64,000 nt of DNA from positions 51,894,001 to 51,958,000 of the forward strand of contig OZ231128.1 in the NCBI GenBank assembly GCA_965153355.1, in the 5' to 3' direction. Below the pieces are notes generated by a model that saw only the letters and a program-made list of their open reading frames with translations, was not told the DNA's origin and did no database searches. Below, one piece after another: positions 23,996 to 36,524 of this stretch. Made by a program: the position numbers and the translations under genes. Positions within the stretch are counted from its first letter, which is position 1. Each line of letters opens with the position of its first letter. The stretch comes from Flaccisagitta enflata (taxonomy: Eukaryota; Chaetognatha; Sagittoidea; Aphragmophora).

Positions 23996-25560
23996 GTAGG
24001 GTAGATGGGGGTGAAAAATTTTTTTTGGTCATAGAAAGATTTGCATTGGTGAAAAGTTTACTTTTTATGTCGACTTTGAGATGAAAAAAGTTCGGGCCTT
24101 ATTTCCCAATTCCCTATACCCAGGAGCACTTTTAGTGCCCCCCTTTTTAAAGGGTGCGAAGCATTACCAAAACAAAGGCTAAATTTGTGATTGTTCATCT
24201 TGTTTTCTCTGCTACTTCCCGACAGATTGCTACAAAACCTAGGGGCTGGTCTTGTTTGAAAGATATTAAGTGGTAGAACATGAAATGAGGCGAGGTAGCC
24301 TAATAGGGTCCCTGGGGGTTCCTCCAGGGGTCCTCAAAGGGCCCCCAAATGACCAAAACATCTGAAAATGGCTAAAATATTGAGTTTTGTGGTTGTTTCT
24401 TCTTAAATGTCATTGGGGAGGAAATTTCAATGTAGAGATACTGTCAACTGGTATAGGGAATCAAAATAAAAGGTTAGGGGCCCCTCAGGGACCAATTTGA
24501 TGGGCCCCCAATAGACCCCAAAATGTTTGATATGGGAAGAAAAGACCAAAATCTAATTATTTATGTAATTTTTGTCTTCTTTGATAATGAACGGCCTTAT
24601 ATCTATTCACCCACCCTCATCTAGTGCAGCAGGACTAGTAAAGAATAAAAATTAGGACTGAGGACCCCTTTTAGTGCCCCCCACCTTGTAGGGGGTGCAA
24701 GGTATCACCAAAACGAAAGCCAGATTATTGATTGTTCAACTAGTTTTCTTTGCTACTTCTTGACAAATTGGTGAAAAACCTTGGGGCTAGTCTTGTTTGA
24801 AAGATGTTAAGAAGAAGAACATAAAGTGGCGCGAGGTAGCCTAGTAGGGTGCCTGGGGGCCCTCCAGGGGTCCTCAAAGGGCCCCCCAAATGACCAAAAC
24901 AGCTGGAACTGGCCAAAATAAAGAGTTTTGTGGTTGTTTCTTCTTAAATGTCATTGGGGAGGAAAATTTAATGTAGAGGTACTGACACCTGGTATAGGAA
25001 ATCAAAATAAAAGGTTAGGGGCCCCTCAGGGACCTATCTAAGGGGCCCCCAATAGACCGTGAAATGTTTGAAATGGGAAAAAATGACCAAAATCTTATTA
25101 TTTTTGTAATTTTTTGTTTTCTTTGATAATGAAGGCCCTTATATCTTTTTAGCTACCCTCATCTAGTGCTACAGGACTCAATAAGTATAAAAACTAGGAC
25201 CAAGGACCCCGTTTAGTGCCCTTCCCATTAAGGAGGTGCAAGGTATCTCCAAAACAAAAGCCAAATAAAAGATTGTTCACCTTTTTTTATTTGCTACATC
25301 TTGACAAATTGGTAAAAAACCTTGGGGCTGATCTTTTTTGAAGTATTACAAGTAGTAGAATATGAAATGAGGCAAGCTAGCTAATTAGGGTCCCTGCGGG
25401 GCCCTCCAGGGGTCCTCAAAGAGCCCCCAAATGACCAAAATAGCTGAAAATAGCAAAAAATAGGGGTTTTGTGGTTGTTTCTTCTCAAATGTTATTGGGG
25501 AGGAAAATTTTATGTCACCTGGTATAGGGATAGGGGTATAGGGGTCTCTCAGGGACTATC
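23990..25560 (+). repeat. Left arm of a large foldback: three tandem units of about 541 bp
   Basis: Units recur at about 24130, 24670 and 25213, each with TTTAGTGCCC..., GGTGCRARG, CCAGGGGTCCTCAAAGGGCC, TGTGGTTGTTTCTTCT and TCATCTAGTGC blocks. The outermost piece GATGGGGGTGAAAAATTTTT is mirrored at 28250-28270. No coding frame. Confidence 0.8.
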
Positions 25561-25883
25561 TATACCCAAAATTTGAAATACTAGTTAATACAAGTTGATA
25601 CAGGTACCACTCCTAGTTTTCCATGAAACAAAATCAGAAAAACATCCTTTCTCATCCACCCCAAAAGCACACTGCTTCCTAATAACAGTTTACAGAAAAT
25701 GATTGTTTCCTTTCTAATCAAAATTAAGCAAATCACTCAAGGGTAACACTGTTATAAACCATACCCTCAAGAGGGTCGCATTGAGGTCAAGCTCAATGGG
25801 CCCGCCGGACAATTTAATCCAAGATATCCCTATACCCAAACTGAAATTATTGGATGAGGACCTTGTGAACCCTTACTGACTTA
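25561..25883 (-). repeat. Family D repeats (inverted), the second interrupted
   Basis: A diverged copy at about 25570-25700 has ACTAGTTAA and ACTCCTAGTTTTCCATGAAA. A second copy starts near 25800 (ATATCCCTATACCCAAACTG, CTTGTGAACCCTTACTGAC) and stops at 25883, where another element is inserted. It resumes at 26475. Confidence 0.7.
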
Positions 25884-26474
25884 CACGGTGAACAAGCTCA
25901 AGTGGGGGAAAGTAAAAGCTTAGGATTCCAAAACTGCCAGAGTACTATGTTTCATCTTTTGCAGTGTCGTAGAAATCTACTTGACATTTAATATAAGCCA
26001 AAGCTGAGGTCATTGGCTCAAATACTTCAGAGGATATATGAAAATCTTTGAAATGTCCAAAACTAGGAATAGCTCAAAAAACAACTTTCAGACTTGAGTG
26101 CTTTGAAACTGGTAAATGGTGTTGCTTTATTCTTCCATCAATTATTGAACCAAATGTTGCATTCTTTGTTTCTACCTGAGGCACCATGAATGCCTTTTAG
26201 GTTTTTTTATCCAACTTGATATAGTCATTCCATTTTCTTCTCCGCAACTTGAGTTAGATTGAGAATCAATGAGCAATTTTGAGGTTAGAGAGGAACCTTC
26301 ACATTTTTGGTCATATCTTTTTAGCTGTTTCAATTTTTCTATTTTGGCCAACCAAAGCAAGAGGAACAAATGTCAGGCAGTTCCCTACCAGGAGCAACTT
26401 TCAAATTATGAATATCTCAAGTTGTTTAGGCGTAATTAGCTTTTACTTTCCCCCACTTGAGGTTGTTCACCCTG
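25884..26474. mobile_element. TA-flanked inverted-repeat element inserted in a family D repeat, 591 bp
   Basis: The left end CACGGTGAACAAGCTCAAGT is matched on the other strand by CAGGGTGAACAACCTCAAGT. The match goes on through GGGGGAAAGTAAAAGCT, for arms of about 37 bp. TA is present at both borders (25882-25883 and 26475-26476). Removing it and one TA rejoins a normal family D sequence (CTTACTGACTTA joined to TTAATATGCGCACC), which confirms the boundaries. Confidence 0.85.
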
Positions 26475-26560
26475 TATTAATATGCGCACCACTCCTAGTT
26501 TTCCATGAAACATACTTTCTTATCTACCCCAAAAGCAAACTGCTTCCCATGCTTTTAAAA
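26475..26560 (-). repeat. Family D repeat, second half
   Basis: ATGCGCACCACTCCTAGTTT continues the copy interrupted at 25883. Confidence 0.8.
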
Positions 26561-26944
26561 TCAAGTCTGCAATATGACATACAATTTGATGTACAATGGT
26601 GGTTTGACAGTTCTTTTTTTTTTTTTTCAATTTGTTTATGTTTTTTTTTCTCTGTTTATTTTCCTCCAATGAACACACCTTTATGATAGTTCCAAAAGGC
26701 AATGTTTGATCACTTGAACTCAATTTTTAACTATTCTGATCTCATTCTTTTTGTATTTTCACTATAGGATAGAAAATCAAGTGATTCTTCAACCGGCAGA
26801 GAATAAAAAATCAAGGACCAACTTTGTTCACCCCTTAGCGATCATGAACTGATTGAATGTCTATTCTTCAAGGTTCAAGTTGCAAGTCTGCATGAGCGAC
26901 AGCAGCTGATAAATCATTGAATCTTTATCTTAATCATATTATGT
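26561..26944. other. No feature recognised
   Basis: AT-rich with poly-T runs; the central spacer of the large foldback. Confidence 0.3.
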
Positions 26945-27065
26945 ATGGAAAACTATGAGTGGTGCGCATATTAACTAGTCAGTGAGGGTTCACAAGGCCC
27001 TTTTCCATTAATTTCAGTAAGGGTATAATGAGGGATATTGTTCCACCTGTCATATGATATATGAT
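26945..27065 (+). repeat. Family D repeat
   Basis: GGAAAACTATGAGTGGTGCG, ATTAACTAGTCAGTGAGGG, TTCACAAGGCCC and GAGGGATATTGTTCCACC. It is in opposite orientation to the copies at 25570-26560, so it extends the foldback symmetry inward. Confidence 0.8.
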
Positions 27066-27084
27066 GTGGGAATCAATTAATCAG

Positions 27085-28285
27085 CAAACAGACAGTAAGT
27101 AGGTGCCTCTGGGTAGGTCCAACAGGGGTGCTCAGTCTTCACTTATTCTTTTCTAGTTTTGCTGCACTAGACGAAGTTAGCTAAACAGATAATTAGGCTA
27201 AAAAGACAAAAATTGTCAAAAACTCTCAAATTTTGGTCATTTTTGCCTGTTTTAAGCTTTTTGGGGCTCTTTGAGGCTCCTCAAGTGGGCAATGGAGGAG
27301 ATCTCGACCTTGTCTTTTGTTCCCCTGCATCAGGTGACAGTATCTCTACATTAAATTTTCCTCCCCAATGACATTTAAGAAGAAACAACCACAAAACTCA
27401 TTTTTTTGGCCAATTTCAGCTATTTTGGTCATTTGGGGGGGCCTTTTGAGGACCCCTGGAGGAACCCCAGGCTACCCTTTTGTCATTTCATGTTCTACTA
27501 CTTACATCTTTCAAACAAGATTAGCCCCAAGGTTTTTCACCAATTTGTCAAGAAGTAGAAAAGAAAACAAGTTGAACAATCATTAATCTGGCTTTCGTTT
27601 TGGTGATGCCTTGCACCCACTACAAGGGGGGGGGGGCACTAAAAGGGGTCCTCAGACCTGGCTTTTATTCTTATCTAGTTCTGCTGCACTAGATGAGAGT
27701 AGCTTGAAAGAAATTTAAGCCTTTCATGGTAAAAGAAGTAAAAAAATTGCAAAAATAATCCTTTTTTCCCATTTTAAGCATTTCGGGGTTTAATGGGGGC
27801 CCCTAACCTTTTATTTTGTTTTTCTATACCCAGGTGACAGTATCTCTACGTACAATTTTCCTCCCCAATAACATTTGTGAAGAAACACCAACAAAACTCT
27901 CACTATTTTGGCCATTTTCAGCTATTTTGTTTTTTTGGGGGCCCTTTGAGGACCCCTGGAGGACCCCCAGGGATCCTATTAGGCTATCTCGCCTCATTTC
28001 ATGTTCTACTACTTAATATCATTCAAACAAGACCAGCCCCAAGGTTTTTTAGCAATCTGTCAGAGAAAACAAGGTGAACAATCACAAATTTGGCCTTTGT
28101 TTTGGTAATGCTTCGCACCCCCTAAAAGGGGGGGGCGCTAAAAAGTGCTCCTGGGTATAGGGAATTGTGAAATAAGGCCCAAACTTTTTTTCATCCCAAA
28201 GTAGACATAAAAAGTAAACTTTTCACCAATGCAAATTTTTCTATGGCCAAAAAAAAAATTTTCACCCCCATCTATTGTAGGGGTA
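27085..28285 (-). repeat. Right arm of the large foldback: two units, inverted
   Basis: The reverse complement of the left-arm unit occurs twice (ends near 27642 and 28140): GGCACTAAAAGGGGTCCTCA, GGACCCCTGGAGGA, CAACCACAAAACTC and others. It closes with AAAATTTTCACCCCCATCTA at about 28256-28275, the mirror of 24010. Confidence 0.8.
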
Positions 28286-28289
28286 GAGA

Positions 28290-28915
28290 TATGGATGCGG
28301 ATATTGGTTCGTGAAAAAAAAACAAGTGAACAAATTCAGAGAAAATTTTCACTAATTTCCTGTCAATCCTTATGAATAAATTGCACTTTAACGTGGAAAC
28401 GGCTTTGAAATAACGTCCATTGCCATTGGTTACTTGGGGAAAACAGGATTTAGTCATCTAATCTAACATAAATATCATTAACTTCAATCAAATTTTAAAC
28501 AAGTTTGAACAAAATGTCTTTTAAACAAAGTTGGTCCTTCATGTCCATTTTTGTTTGCCTTCGACTATCCGCGGTTAATAAAAAGGATCAACTTGAAATT
28601 GAGTAAACATAAAGGAAAAATTGAAAGCATCTTTCATGGCAACTTCTACACTGGTGGTATTACAAATTACATCGAGACCCGAAAGTAATAGAATTCCGCC
28701 TATATAAATCATTTGTTTTGATGGAAAAAGACACATGACCTACGAAAACAAAATCTCATTGTTAAATTTCAGTTAAGAAAGTGAGTGAGTTGGGCACAGT
28801 TCAGTGAGATTGGAAAAATCAGGTGAGTAAAATGGGCTAAACTTGAGCATATCATACACTTCAACCATCATACTGAACTAGTGAGGTTGAACCAACAAAG
28901 ATAACCTACATATGA
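28290..28915. other. No feature recognised
   Basis: AT-rich DNA; no supportable frame or repeat. Confidence 0.3.
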
Positions 28916-28918
28916 AAA

Positions 28919-29066
28919 ACAAGGCCGGATACACGGCCAATACCAGTTGCGGACGGATGGGCAGGGGCGGAAATGCGCATTTTCACACTTTTCAACTCGT
29001 GTTCACGGACCAACCGACGGACGGACGGACAAAGGCTCTTATAGAGTTGCGTGTCCGCAACTAAAA
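28919..29066 (-). repeat. Family A element (minus), AGTTGCGGAC subtype
   Basis: Minus-strand start AGTTGCGGACACGCAACTCT, end GTCCGCAACT. In plus coordinates AGTTGCGGAC is at 28945-28954 and GTCCGCAACT at 29053-29062, perfect complements. The outer end reads AAGGCCGGATACACGGCC. It is a compact copy of about 148 bp. Confidence 0.78.
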
Positions 29067-29361
29067 ACCCAGTCTCATAAGGATAAGGAAGAAAACGAGC
29101 AAGTGAGAGGGGTCAACAACATCCGCGAATCAAGTCAATGAACCCTTCAACAAACCTTTTTTTTTGTAAATGTTACTTTAAAATGAACCTCACGAAGCTT
29201 GAAAATTTCCAAATAAGATTCAATCTCAGCGGTTCAACGCGCTCAAAGGCTTGATTGGCTTCTTTGATTCTCTTGAAGCTTTACTACATGGGTCAGTGAC
29301 ATCTACATATTTGAATTACGTTGTTTGCAGTTTACCATGTTGACTTACTTCTAGCTCTATA

Positions 29362-29925
29362 CAGTACCTTCCGAGCAAACCCGGTTAAAACTGGAGGATC
29401 AATTTTTGTTACTTTAATTTCATTTTCAAAACTTCATTTTTTGCATCAAACTTAATTAAAAGATACTTAATTCCTTGAACATATTTGGCTGTCAAAAAAA
29501 ATAACTCGTGAAATCAAAGTGCATGAAGACATCAATATTGAGTGTTCTAACCGAGACCATTGGATTTGGCAGAAAATTTTACCTATTCTAGACTACAAGA
29601 ACAGCTCAGTCAGATAATTATTTCAGATTTTATGGCCATCTAAAGTTTTTAAGGACAATTGTCCTAAATTATTTTGAGACAATTGTCCTTAAAAACTTTA
29701 AAGCTGTAAAATCTGAAATAATTATCTGACTAGCTGTTCTTGTCAGAAAGAAAATTTTAATCAAATCAAACTCATGCTGTGTACTATATTTCAATTGATT
29801 TTACACACGAAATTGAAAAGAAATTGTAATAATAAGTTATGTACAAAAAATGAAGTTTGGGAAATAAAATTAAAGTAACAAAAATTAATCCTCCAGTTTT
29901 AGCCAGGTTTGCTCGGAAGGTACTG
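29362..29925. mobile_element. Foldback MITE with TA duplication, 564 bp
   Basis: Ends CAGTACCTTCCGAGCAAACC / GGTTTGCTCGGAAGGTACTG are flanked by TA on both sides. The outer arms match for about 65 bp with few mismatches. The centre (about 29590-29750) is a second, nearly perfect palindrome (AAGTTTTTAAGGACAATTGTCC and its mirror). No coding capacity. Confidence 0.88.
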
Positions 29926-29929
29926 TACG

Positions 29930-30327
29930 TTGGAATGAAAGCGTGGCGTTTCATAACCATATTTCTGTGTGCATACTGTGCTTATTCTGCTTAAATTATT
30001 TCTGTTACGCGCTCTCCTGCCTTCCTTTTAAACTTCGAGGCATTAGTCTTCTTTTTTCAGCCCTCAGTCTACAAAAATCAATGAATTCCCACTCGATTTT
30101 CAACTTTTGTTTCTGACAAATTTCATTTCATAAATTCGCATGCTACGCAACTCTGAAAGCAACATTTAGTCATGAGTTAGTGGCCGTAAGCCTTAGTATT
30201 TCGGTCTGTATCATCATATTATCAAACAAAATGAGGTTTTTATCTATTGCTGAGAGACTTTTGAACAGATACAGCAACATATCATTTATACTCCCTTGGA
30301 TGGACTAATACTTCGTCACACGGGTCC
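29930..30327. other. No gene recognised
   Basis: A decayed family A 5' end (GCATGCTACGCAACTCTGAA near 30138) is the only recognisable piece. Confidence 0.3.
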
Positions 30328-30915
30328 CTTTTGGGCAGCGGCCCCAAAGGGGGTGAAGTCCTTTAGAACGAAGGGAGACTTTGGTTTATTTGTCCATTCA
30401 TCATTTTTTTCGTCCATATGTTTTCCATTTGCCCCCCTCCAGACCTCAGTTTGGCCCTCTCAAACCTCAGGCCTCAAATCTACCCCCTCAGGCCTCAAGT
30501 AAGTCCTTTCCAGCCGTATCAGCCTTCTCAAGCCTCAGATTCTCTGTGCTCTACATGACTTCATCTTACTTGCCGCCCTTCCAAACCACAAATTGATCCT
30601 CTTAGGCCTTATACCAGCCCCAAGAGATTCTTCTGCGGCCTCATATCGGCCCTAAGAGGTCTCATATCAGCCCTATCAGCCCTTGAATCAGCTTGCAGGC
30701 CTCAACTTAGCATTCTCAAGCCAATCTTCGGCATTGGGTCAGCTTTACAAGAGCCTCCTCAGGTAACCCATTGGGCAGTGCGAACAGCCCCCTGTGTTCT
30801 ACAGGATTTCATCATTTTTGTGCTGCTGCACTGCTTCCTTTTACTTACAATCTCAATCACACAAAGCAGAGCTAAGGGTTTCGGTGATCATATATGGCCC
30901 TTGGGCGACTGTTTT
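30328..30915. mobile_element. Family B element, degenerate subtype 1
   Basis: Left end GGGCAGCGGCCCCAAAGGGG, GAAGTCCTTTAGAAC. Satellite of CAGGCCTCAAATCTRCCC units. Right end CCCCTGTGTTCTACAGGA, then the outer block with CACTGCTTCC ... AAGCAGAGCT and ATGGCCCTTGGGCGACTG. Mutated but complete in outline. Confidence 0.62.
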
Positions 30916-31045
30916 TTTCTTTCTGAAGGTCTGAAGGAGTAAAATCATAGGACTAAAGAGCTTTCTTCAGTGTTTTTGCTTTAGAATTGCATGTTTCCTG
31001 TTTGACAGTTTAGTCAGCAACCATCCTGGTTGTTAGTCATTTCAG

Positions 31046-31083
31046 CTTTGTGCGCACGCGACTTAAGTCTTTGGTCCTGTTAC
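31046..31083 (+). repeat. Isolated family A 3' end
   Basis: GCGCACGCGACTTAAGTCTT then GGTCCTGTTACC, as in the first 3' end of the 17.2-kb copy. No 5' part is present. Confidence 0.5.
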
Positions 31084-31127
31084 CTTGCTTTTACCTTTTT
31101 TGAGTTTATTCCATTTATCAAACGTTG

Positions 31128-31232
<105 letters not shown>

Positions 31233-31480
31233 AAAGAAATTGTGTTTTCCTTCTGCCACCCCGGCACATCCCTAGGGGCCCCTAAGTTACTGTTTTTTGT
31301 TCTTTTTTCTTTCTGTCGGCCCGTTTTCACATATTCAGTTGGTCAATCACTGTCTATTTGTGATGAAAAGTTTTTTTTTTCTAAATTGGAAAAAAAAATG
31401 AAATGAAAATCCCAAGAGTGCTACGTAGACTGTTAAAAAAGTAAACACAAGCACAAATTCATAACACACAAATACTTCTG

Positions 31481-31819
<339 letters not shown>

Positions 31820-31939
31820 AAGCATACATACATATCCGTTTCTGTGATCGATCGATTATACTCGGTCCGGATTACACAGGGACGAAAAATTGCAAAATGA
31901 TTAGCCCAAAATTGTGAGATGCGATGAACGAGCAAAATA

Positions 31940-32030
31940 CGAATGAAGAAATGAAGAAATCAATCAATCAATCAATCAATCGATCAAACTATCAATCAAT
32001 CAATCAAACCAAACAAACAAACCAAACAAT
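31940..32030 (+). repeat. (ATCA)n / (AAAC)n tetranucleotide tract
   Basis: AATCAATCAATC units with interruptions, then CAAACAAACC. Confidence 0.85.
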
Positions 32031-32111
32031 GAGTCACTCAGTGAATGAATCACGTATTGAGTCCATTTTTCAATGAATGAATTATTGGAACACATGAATG
32101 ATTCTTGACTT

Positions 32112-32690
32112 TGGGCAGCGGCCCCAAAGAGACTTATGATTTACGCTTCCATGTGTTGCTTCATTTATGGGACAGCTTCTCCTCCTCTTTGTAAATGCAT
32201 CCTGGCATCTCTGTCCATCCATCCATCTGTCCATCAGTCTGTCAATTTGTCAGTCTGTTACGCCTGCATTTCTCCACTTTTTTTGGCTGCGGCCAGATCA
32301 TACACTGAATTGTTACACCTGTTTTGAAAAGCTACTCTGACAGTTATGTAAGAAATTCAAGCGGTATGTCTGTCTGTTTATCCATTTGCCTCTCCAGATA
32401 TCATGCACATTCCAAGCATAGTTCATTACACACAGTAACAAATTCAGGATGCATTGTTGTCCAATTTGGCTTATTTCCTCTTCGCTGCCCGCAAATTTAA
32501 GGAACAGATCTCAGCCCTGATGCCCCTATTCATTTTTTGAGGCCCATCCTCTCAGGAAGGGTTTCAGCTTTAAATCATAAATCATAGCTTTGAATCCCAA
32601 ATCCTAGCCTCAGGGTTCAATTCCTACCTCCAGGCAAAAGCTCAGCCTTTCAGCCCATATCCTAGGCGAATAGTTCTAAGAATAAGTCAT
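32112..32690. repeat. Degenerate family B copy, left end and satellite
   Basis: GGGCAGCGGCCCCAAAGAGA at 32113. A much later satellite-like interior (GCTTTGAATCCCAAATCCTA near 32585) ends about 32670. No right end was found. Confidence 0.45.
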
Positions 32691-34104
32691 GGGCTCCTTC
32701 GAGACAATTGAACTAGCTCACATATACCCTGAGGTAGCGCTCACCATCTACAGCTTTTGCGTCTGTCCTCTTTTACTGCGCAGCGCAGTTAATCACACAA
32801 AGGATTCACTGCCCGACCACACACTATTAGATTTTCCCCATTGTTATTCAGATATAAAAGACTCATTCAGCAGTTTTCGAATATGAGGCAAATCCTCTAA
32901 TTGTTCGTTGCGATGTGTGTTAATGAACAAAGATCGTATTGTTCTAATACAGAGTCATGTTTGACATATAAACAACAGACTTTATCAAAGATCGTCATTA
33001 CTTTGCCCAAGCCGTTCAATAACATGATCAGTATCTGTCATGGCAATTAAATGTTAGATAAAGAGCCGCATTTAGTGGGAAGAACGCTGAATGTAAGTAC
33101 ATGAAGGGACGTATGGACCGACTCACCGACTACTTGAATAATTCAAAGGAGTCTATCAAATTACGCGTATCAACCATTCATTCACTGTCTAAAAGCGCCA
33201 CGACCGATAAGTCACAGCAAGATTTGTGACGCACCAACACACAAATGGACCGAGGGTCAAAAAAAGAAAAAAAAAAAAGTCTTTGTTATTTCTTTGAAAT
33301 AGGATGATGATCCTGTTTATAAATGTGGATTTGTTTTCCTCCTCTAAATCATCGTATCTTCCAACGAGTCAAACGTTGTAAAGAGACATCATTGCCTTCG
33401 ATTTTGGCACCTCAATATTCCGATTATGATATGACTCATGTATAGAATTGAAAAAAAAGGTTAATGTTCTATCCAATGTGCATGATCACAACGTTCACAA
33501 GGTCTAGTCATGATAGGACTCGTCTACACCACTTTTCATAGGAAAATTCTCAGAACACTCGTTGCTTAGGTGAAGCTTATATTGTCTTAGTCTTAGCCAG
33601 ATTCGATTTTTTTTTTCAAGATCATTTTTTTCTTGATCGAAAATTAGAAAAGTCTGTTTCTCCTTAGGCTGAGAAGAGAAAAAAAATACTCTACTGGAAT
33701 CCTTATTGGATAACCTATTCAGACAAGTATTTTGATAAGCCAAAGCAGGAAAAGAAATTAATCAAAGGTAAATAAAACAATTAAAAGAGTGAGGTTCATT
33801 ATTTCAGATGTGTTTGGATACAAAAACAGTGATCATGTTATGATTTGAATATACATATCGTTTAAGCAAAAAAAAGTGGATTTGATTGTTTTTTTGTTTT
33901 TTTTTTTGTTTTTTTTTTCATTTTTCATGTGCATGTGAAAATTGAAATTGAAGCATCTTTCTTGAATGCCTGATTTCAGCCTGATTCCAGCCTGATTCCA
34001 GCTCTAAGGAGAGTCACCCCCAACGCTGTAAGATAAATAACTTCCATGCCAATTCCTTGGCGCCGTTGTCAACCCCTTGACCTTGCCCTCACCTTTCTTA
34101 TCTT
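32691..34104. other. No feature recognised
   Basis: AT-rich stretch with poly-A/T runs. No coding frame, splice-consistent exon or clear repeat was found. Confidence 0.3.
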
Positions 34105-34453
34105 TTTTAGTCGCGTGCTACACGACTACGAGTCACTCTGACGCACGTGAAGTTGTTCTCATGAAATTGTTTTTAAGTCGCGTACGCGCAACTATTTAAT
34201 CTACTGTTTCTGTCAACTGGTCTGTTGGTCGGTCCATAAATACTTAGCTTTTACTCAATTCTAGGTGGTTTTTGCATCACTGCTCCGGCTCAAATACTTG
34301 GTTCGTCTTTTTTGGCAACGGGCCCGAAGGGGACAAAGTCCTTTAGAACACAGGGGGAATCTGTCCATCCGTGCGTCCTGCTCAAATTCTTGGTTATCTT
34401 TACCCTTGCCCACCCGCACGCGACTTGGTGAGCCGTGTATCCGGCCTTGTTCT
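34105..34453 (+). repeat. Family A element(s) carrying an inserted family B end
   Basis: One 5' hairpin is at 34107 (AGTCGCGTGCTACACGACTA). A second start, AAGTCGCGTACGCGCAACTA, is at 34171. Its 3' end GCACGCGACTT (about 34417) matches AAGTCGCGT. Inside, at 34312-34382, lies a family B left end (GGCCCGAAGGGGACAAAGTCC, ACACAGGGGGAA). The outer end CCGTGTATCCGGCCTTGTT is intact. Confidence 0.6.
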
Positions 34454-34797
34454 ATTTAACACATTTCTAATTTCGTCAAAATATAAACGAGTTTTATCAT
34501 CGCTAAGAAACTGTAAACATTTTCGTGTCCGGAATTTCAATTGACTGAGCTTTTGTGAAAAAAAAACCATTCAGCTTTCGAACATTTAAACAAAATAACG
34601 AAAATGCGAACAAAAAATCAAGGCCACCATGATGTGAGCGGCGCTATTTCATCAAGTTCTTTTTCCTGCAAAATTTGCGTGAAAAGGTCACACGCCGGAT
34701 ACTTTTATGGGCGTTGCGTTGCGTTGCGTTTATATAGATATATGAATGTCCGTGAGGTTTTGAATTATTCCAACAATTAATTTCAACCAATAAATGA

Positions 34798-34986
34798 TTG
34801 CGATGCATGTGGAAGATTTTGGGCCATAATCGATGGGAGAGTGTGCGCTTTCTTAGACAGGAGTTGGGTTATCCATTTCTTACTGGTAATCTTGGTTCTC
34901 ATGCACTCATATTTCTTCAGTTCATGCACTTATTCACAAATAGTACTCTTGACTTTCTCAACTCTCTACGATTTGATGACGGTTAA
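34798..34986 (+). pseudogene. LINE reverse transcriptase C-terminal fragment
   Basis: An open frame of about 62 codons without an ATG at its left border (an in-frame TGA is at 34795) reads WKILGHNRWESVRFLRQELG, then LTNS-like hydrophobic text to a stop. It matches the C-terminal tail of the LINE at 2004-4097 (FGYNR, stop, ESVRSLRESFGY). It is a severely 5'-truncated copy of the same or a related family. Confidence 0.65.
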
Positions 34987-35034
34987 CACTATTTTGTTTC
35001 TCTCCGCCATCTCAATCTTTGTTTAGTGCAAAAG

Positions 35035-35235
35035 TGGCCCTAGCTACTTTTGGTAAGCAGTTTGTTTTAGGGTTAGATTGAGAAGGAATGTTTTTCAGAT
35101 TCTGTTTTTTTTTGGAAAACTAGGAGTGGTGCGCGCATTAACTAGTCAGTGAGGGACTGAGGGTTCACAAGGCCCTCTTCCATTTATTTCAGTTTGGGTA
35201 TAGTGAGGGATATTGTTCCACTTTTCATGCTATGT
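35035..35235 (+). repeat. Family D repeat, longest copy
   Basis: CTACTTTTGGTAAGCAGTTT, GGAAAACTAGGAGTGGTGCG, ATTAACTAGTCAGTGAGGG, CACAAGGCCCTCTTCC, GTGAGGGATATTGTTCCAC. About 200 bp; no terminal inverted repeats or coding frame. It lies 50 bp downstream of the LINE fragment, so it could be LINE 3' sequence, but other copies lack the LINE. Confidence 0.8.
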
Positions 35236-36190
35236 ATGTGCCGTTGTAAAGAATGACATAAGACATAAGATTTTTTGAAAGAGTTGTTTCAGGAAGAAGA
35301 GAGTTTCAGTTTCTTGCTATTTTTGATATATGAGGAGTATGAGAAGGTGCCCAGATGGATATGGTCTCCTTCGGCCCGCCATATTTATCAAGTGTTTTCT
35401 TGTGGTCTGCATATCTCATGAATAGACAGAAATTGGTGACTTTTTTTAAATGATGCATAACTTTTGACCAGTCTTGTGATAATTTCTGAAGAGGGAATAT
35501 TTCTTTAGAAATTTAAAGGATAGTTGTGATGGGTCCGGATTAAACACCAGTGAGAGCTCCAAAGGCTCTCATCCTTTGTTAAAGTAGGGTTGAGTAGTAA
35601 TGTTGTCCGACTTTCATATCAATGATATCATGATATCATCATTATGATTATCATTCCTCTTGCTTAATTTTCTTCTTATCATGCTTGCGCTCGCCCCCAT
35701 TATCTCTAGTCCAGACGAAATCTACTTTGCGTGCCGCAGGACGATGTCCACGTACGAGACAACCAAACAAAGGCCCCTTGGGCCCGTAATTGTACTGTAG
35801 CGCTTATATACTTACAAATAGACATACCGCTCCGCAGCTTATAATCGAAATGAGTTTGGAATTTCGTCAGAATTATTCTATCAAACTCTGTTCATTTTGA
35901 CAGAATTATAACGCATATCAATTGTCCTTACAAGCCACTACGCCCTAATTCGTCAAGAAAATATTCCTGAAATCTATCATGCAATCCATTTTTTGTCAAG
36001 GTGGGGAATTTATTGTTTATATGTTTACTTGAACTTCTTTTTTTAAAAAGGCAAATTCAGAATCCTTCCATAAGTTTTAAGAAGTTTATCGAACTCTGCT
36101 TTGGACTAGGAATGAACATTAGGTCCCGGGTGGGCCATAGGTCTCAATTCGTTTTTTTAAAATGGCCTTCTTTTTTCCCTCTGATATGAA
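35236..36190. other. No feature recognised
   Basis: Mixed sequence; no gene or repeat I can support. Confidence 0.3.
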
Positions 36191-36192
36191 AT

Positions 36193-36326
<134 letters not shown>

Positions 36327-36524
36327 AGGAACACATCGAGGTGTCTCTTCGTACACTTTTAAGGTACAAATAGAAGCCTGCTTAGAAAAAAAACATTGTT
36401 ATCTAGATGGCTTTTTCTCTTTGGTTTTAGAAAACTACCAACCAGCTGTGAGATAAACCATAATATGAGAATTCGTTAGTACATTCTAAGACGCTTCCTT
36501 GTTTATCGATCTCGCTCAGGCTTT

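Noticed and set aside
34798-34986. A small independent gene
   Set aside because: The sequence matches the LINE C-terminal tail and lacks an ATG.
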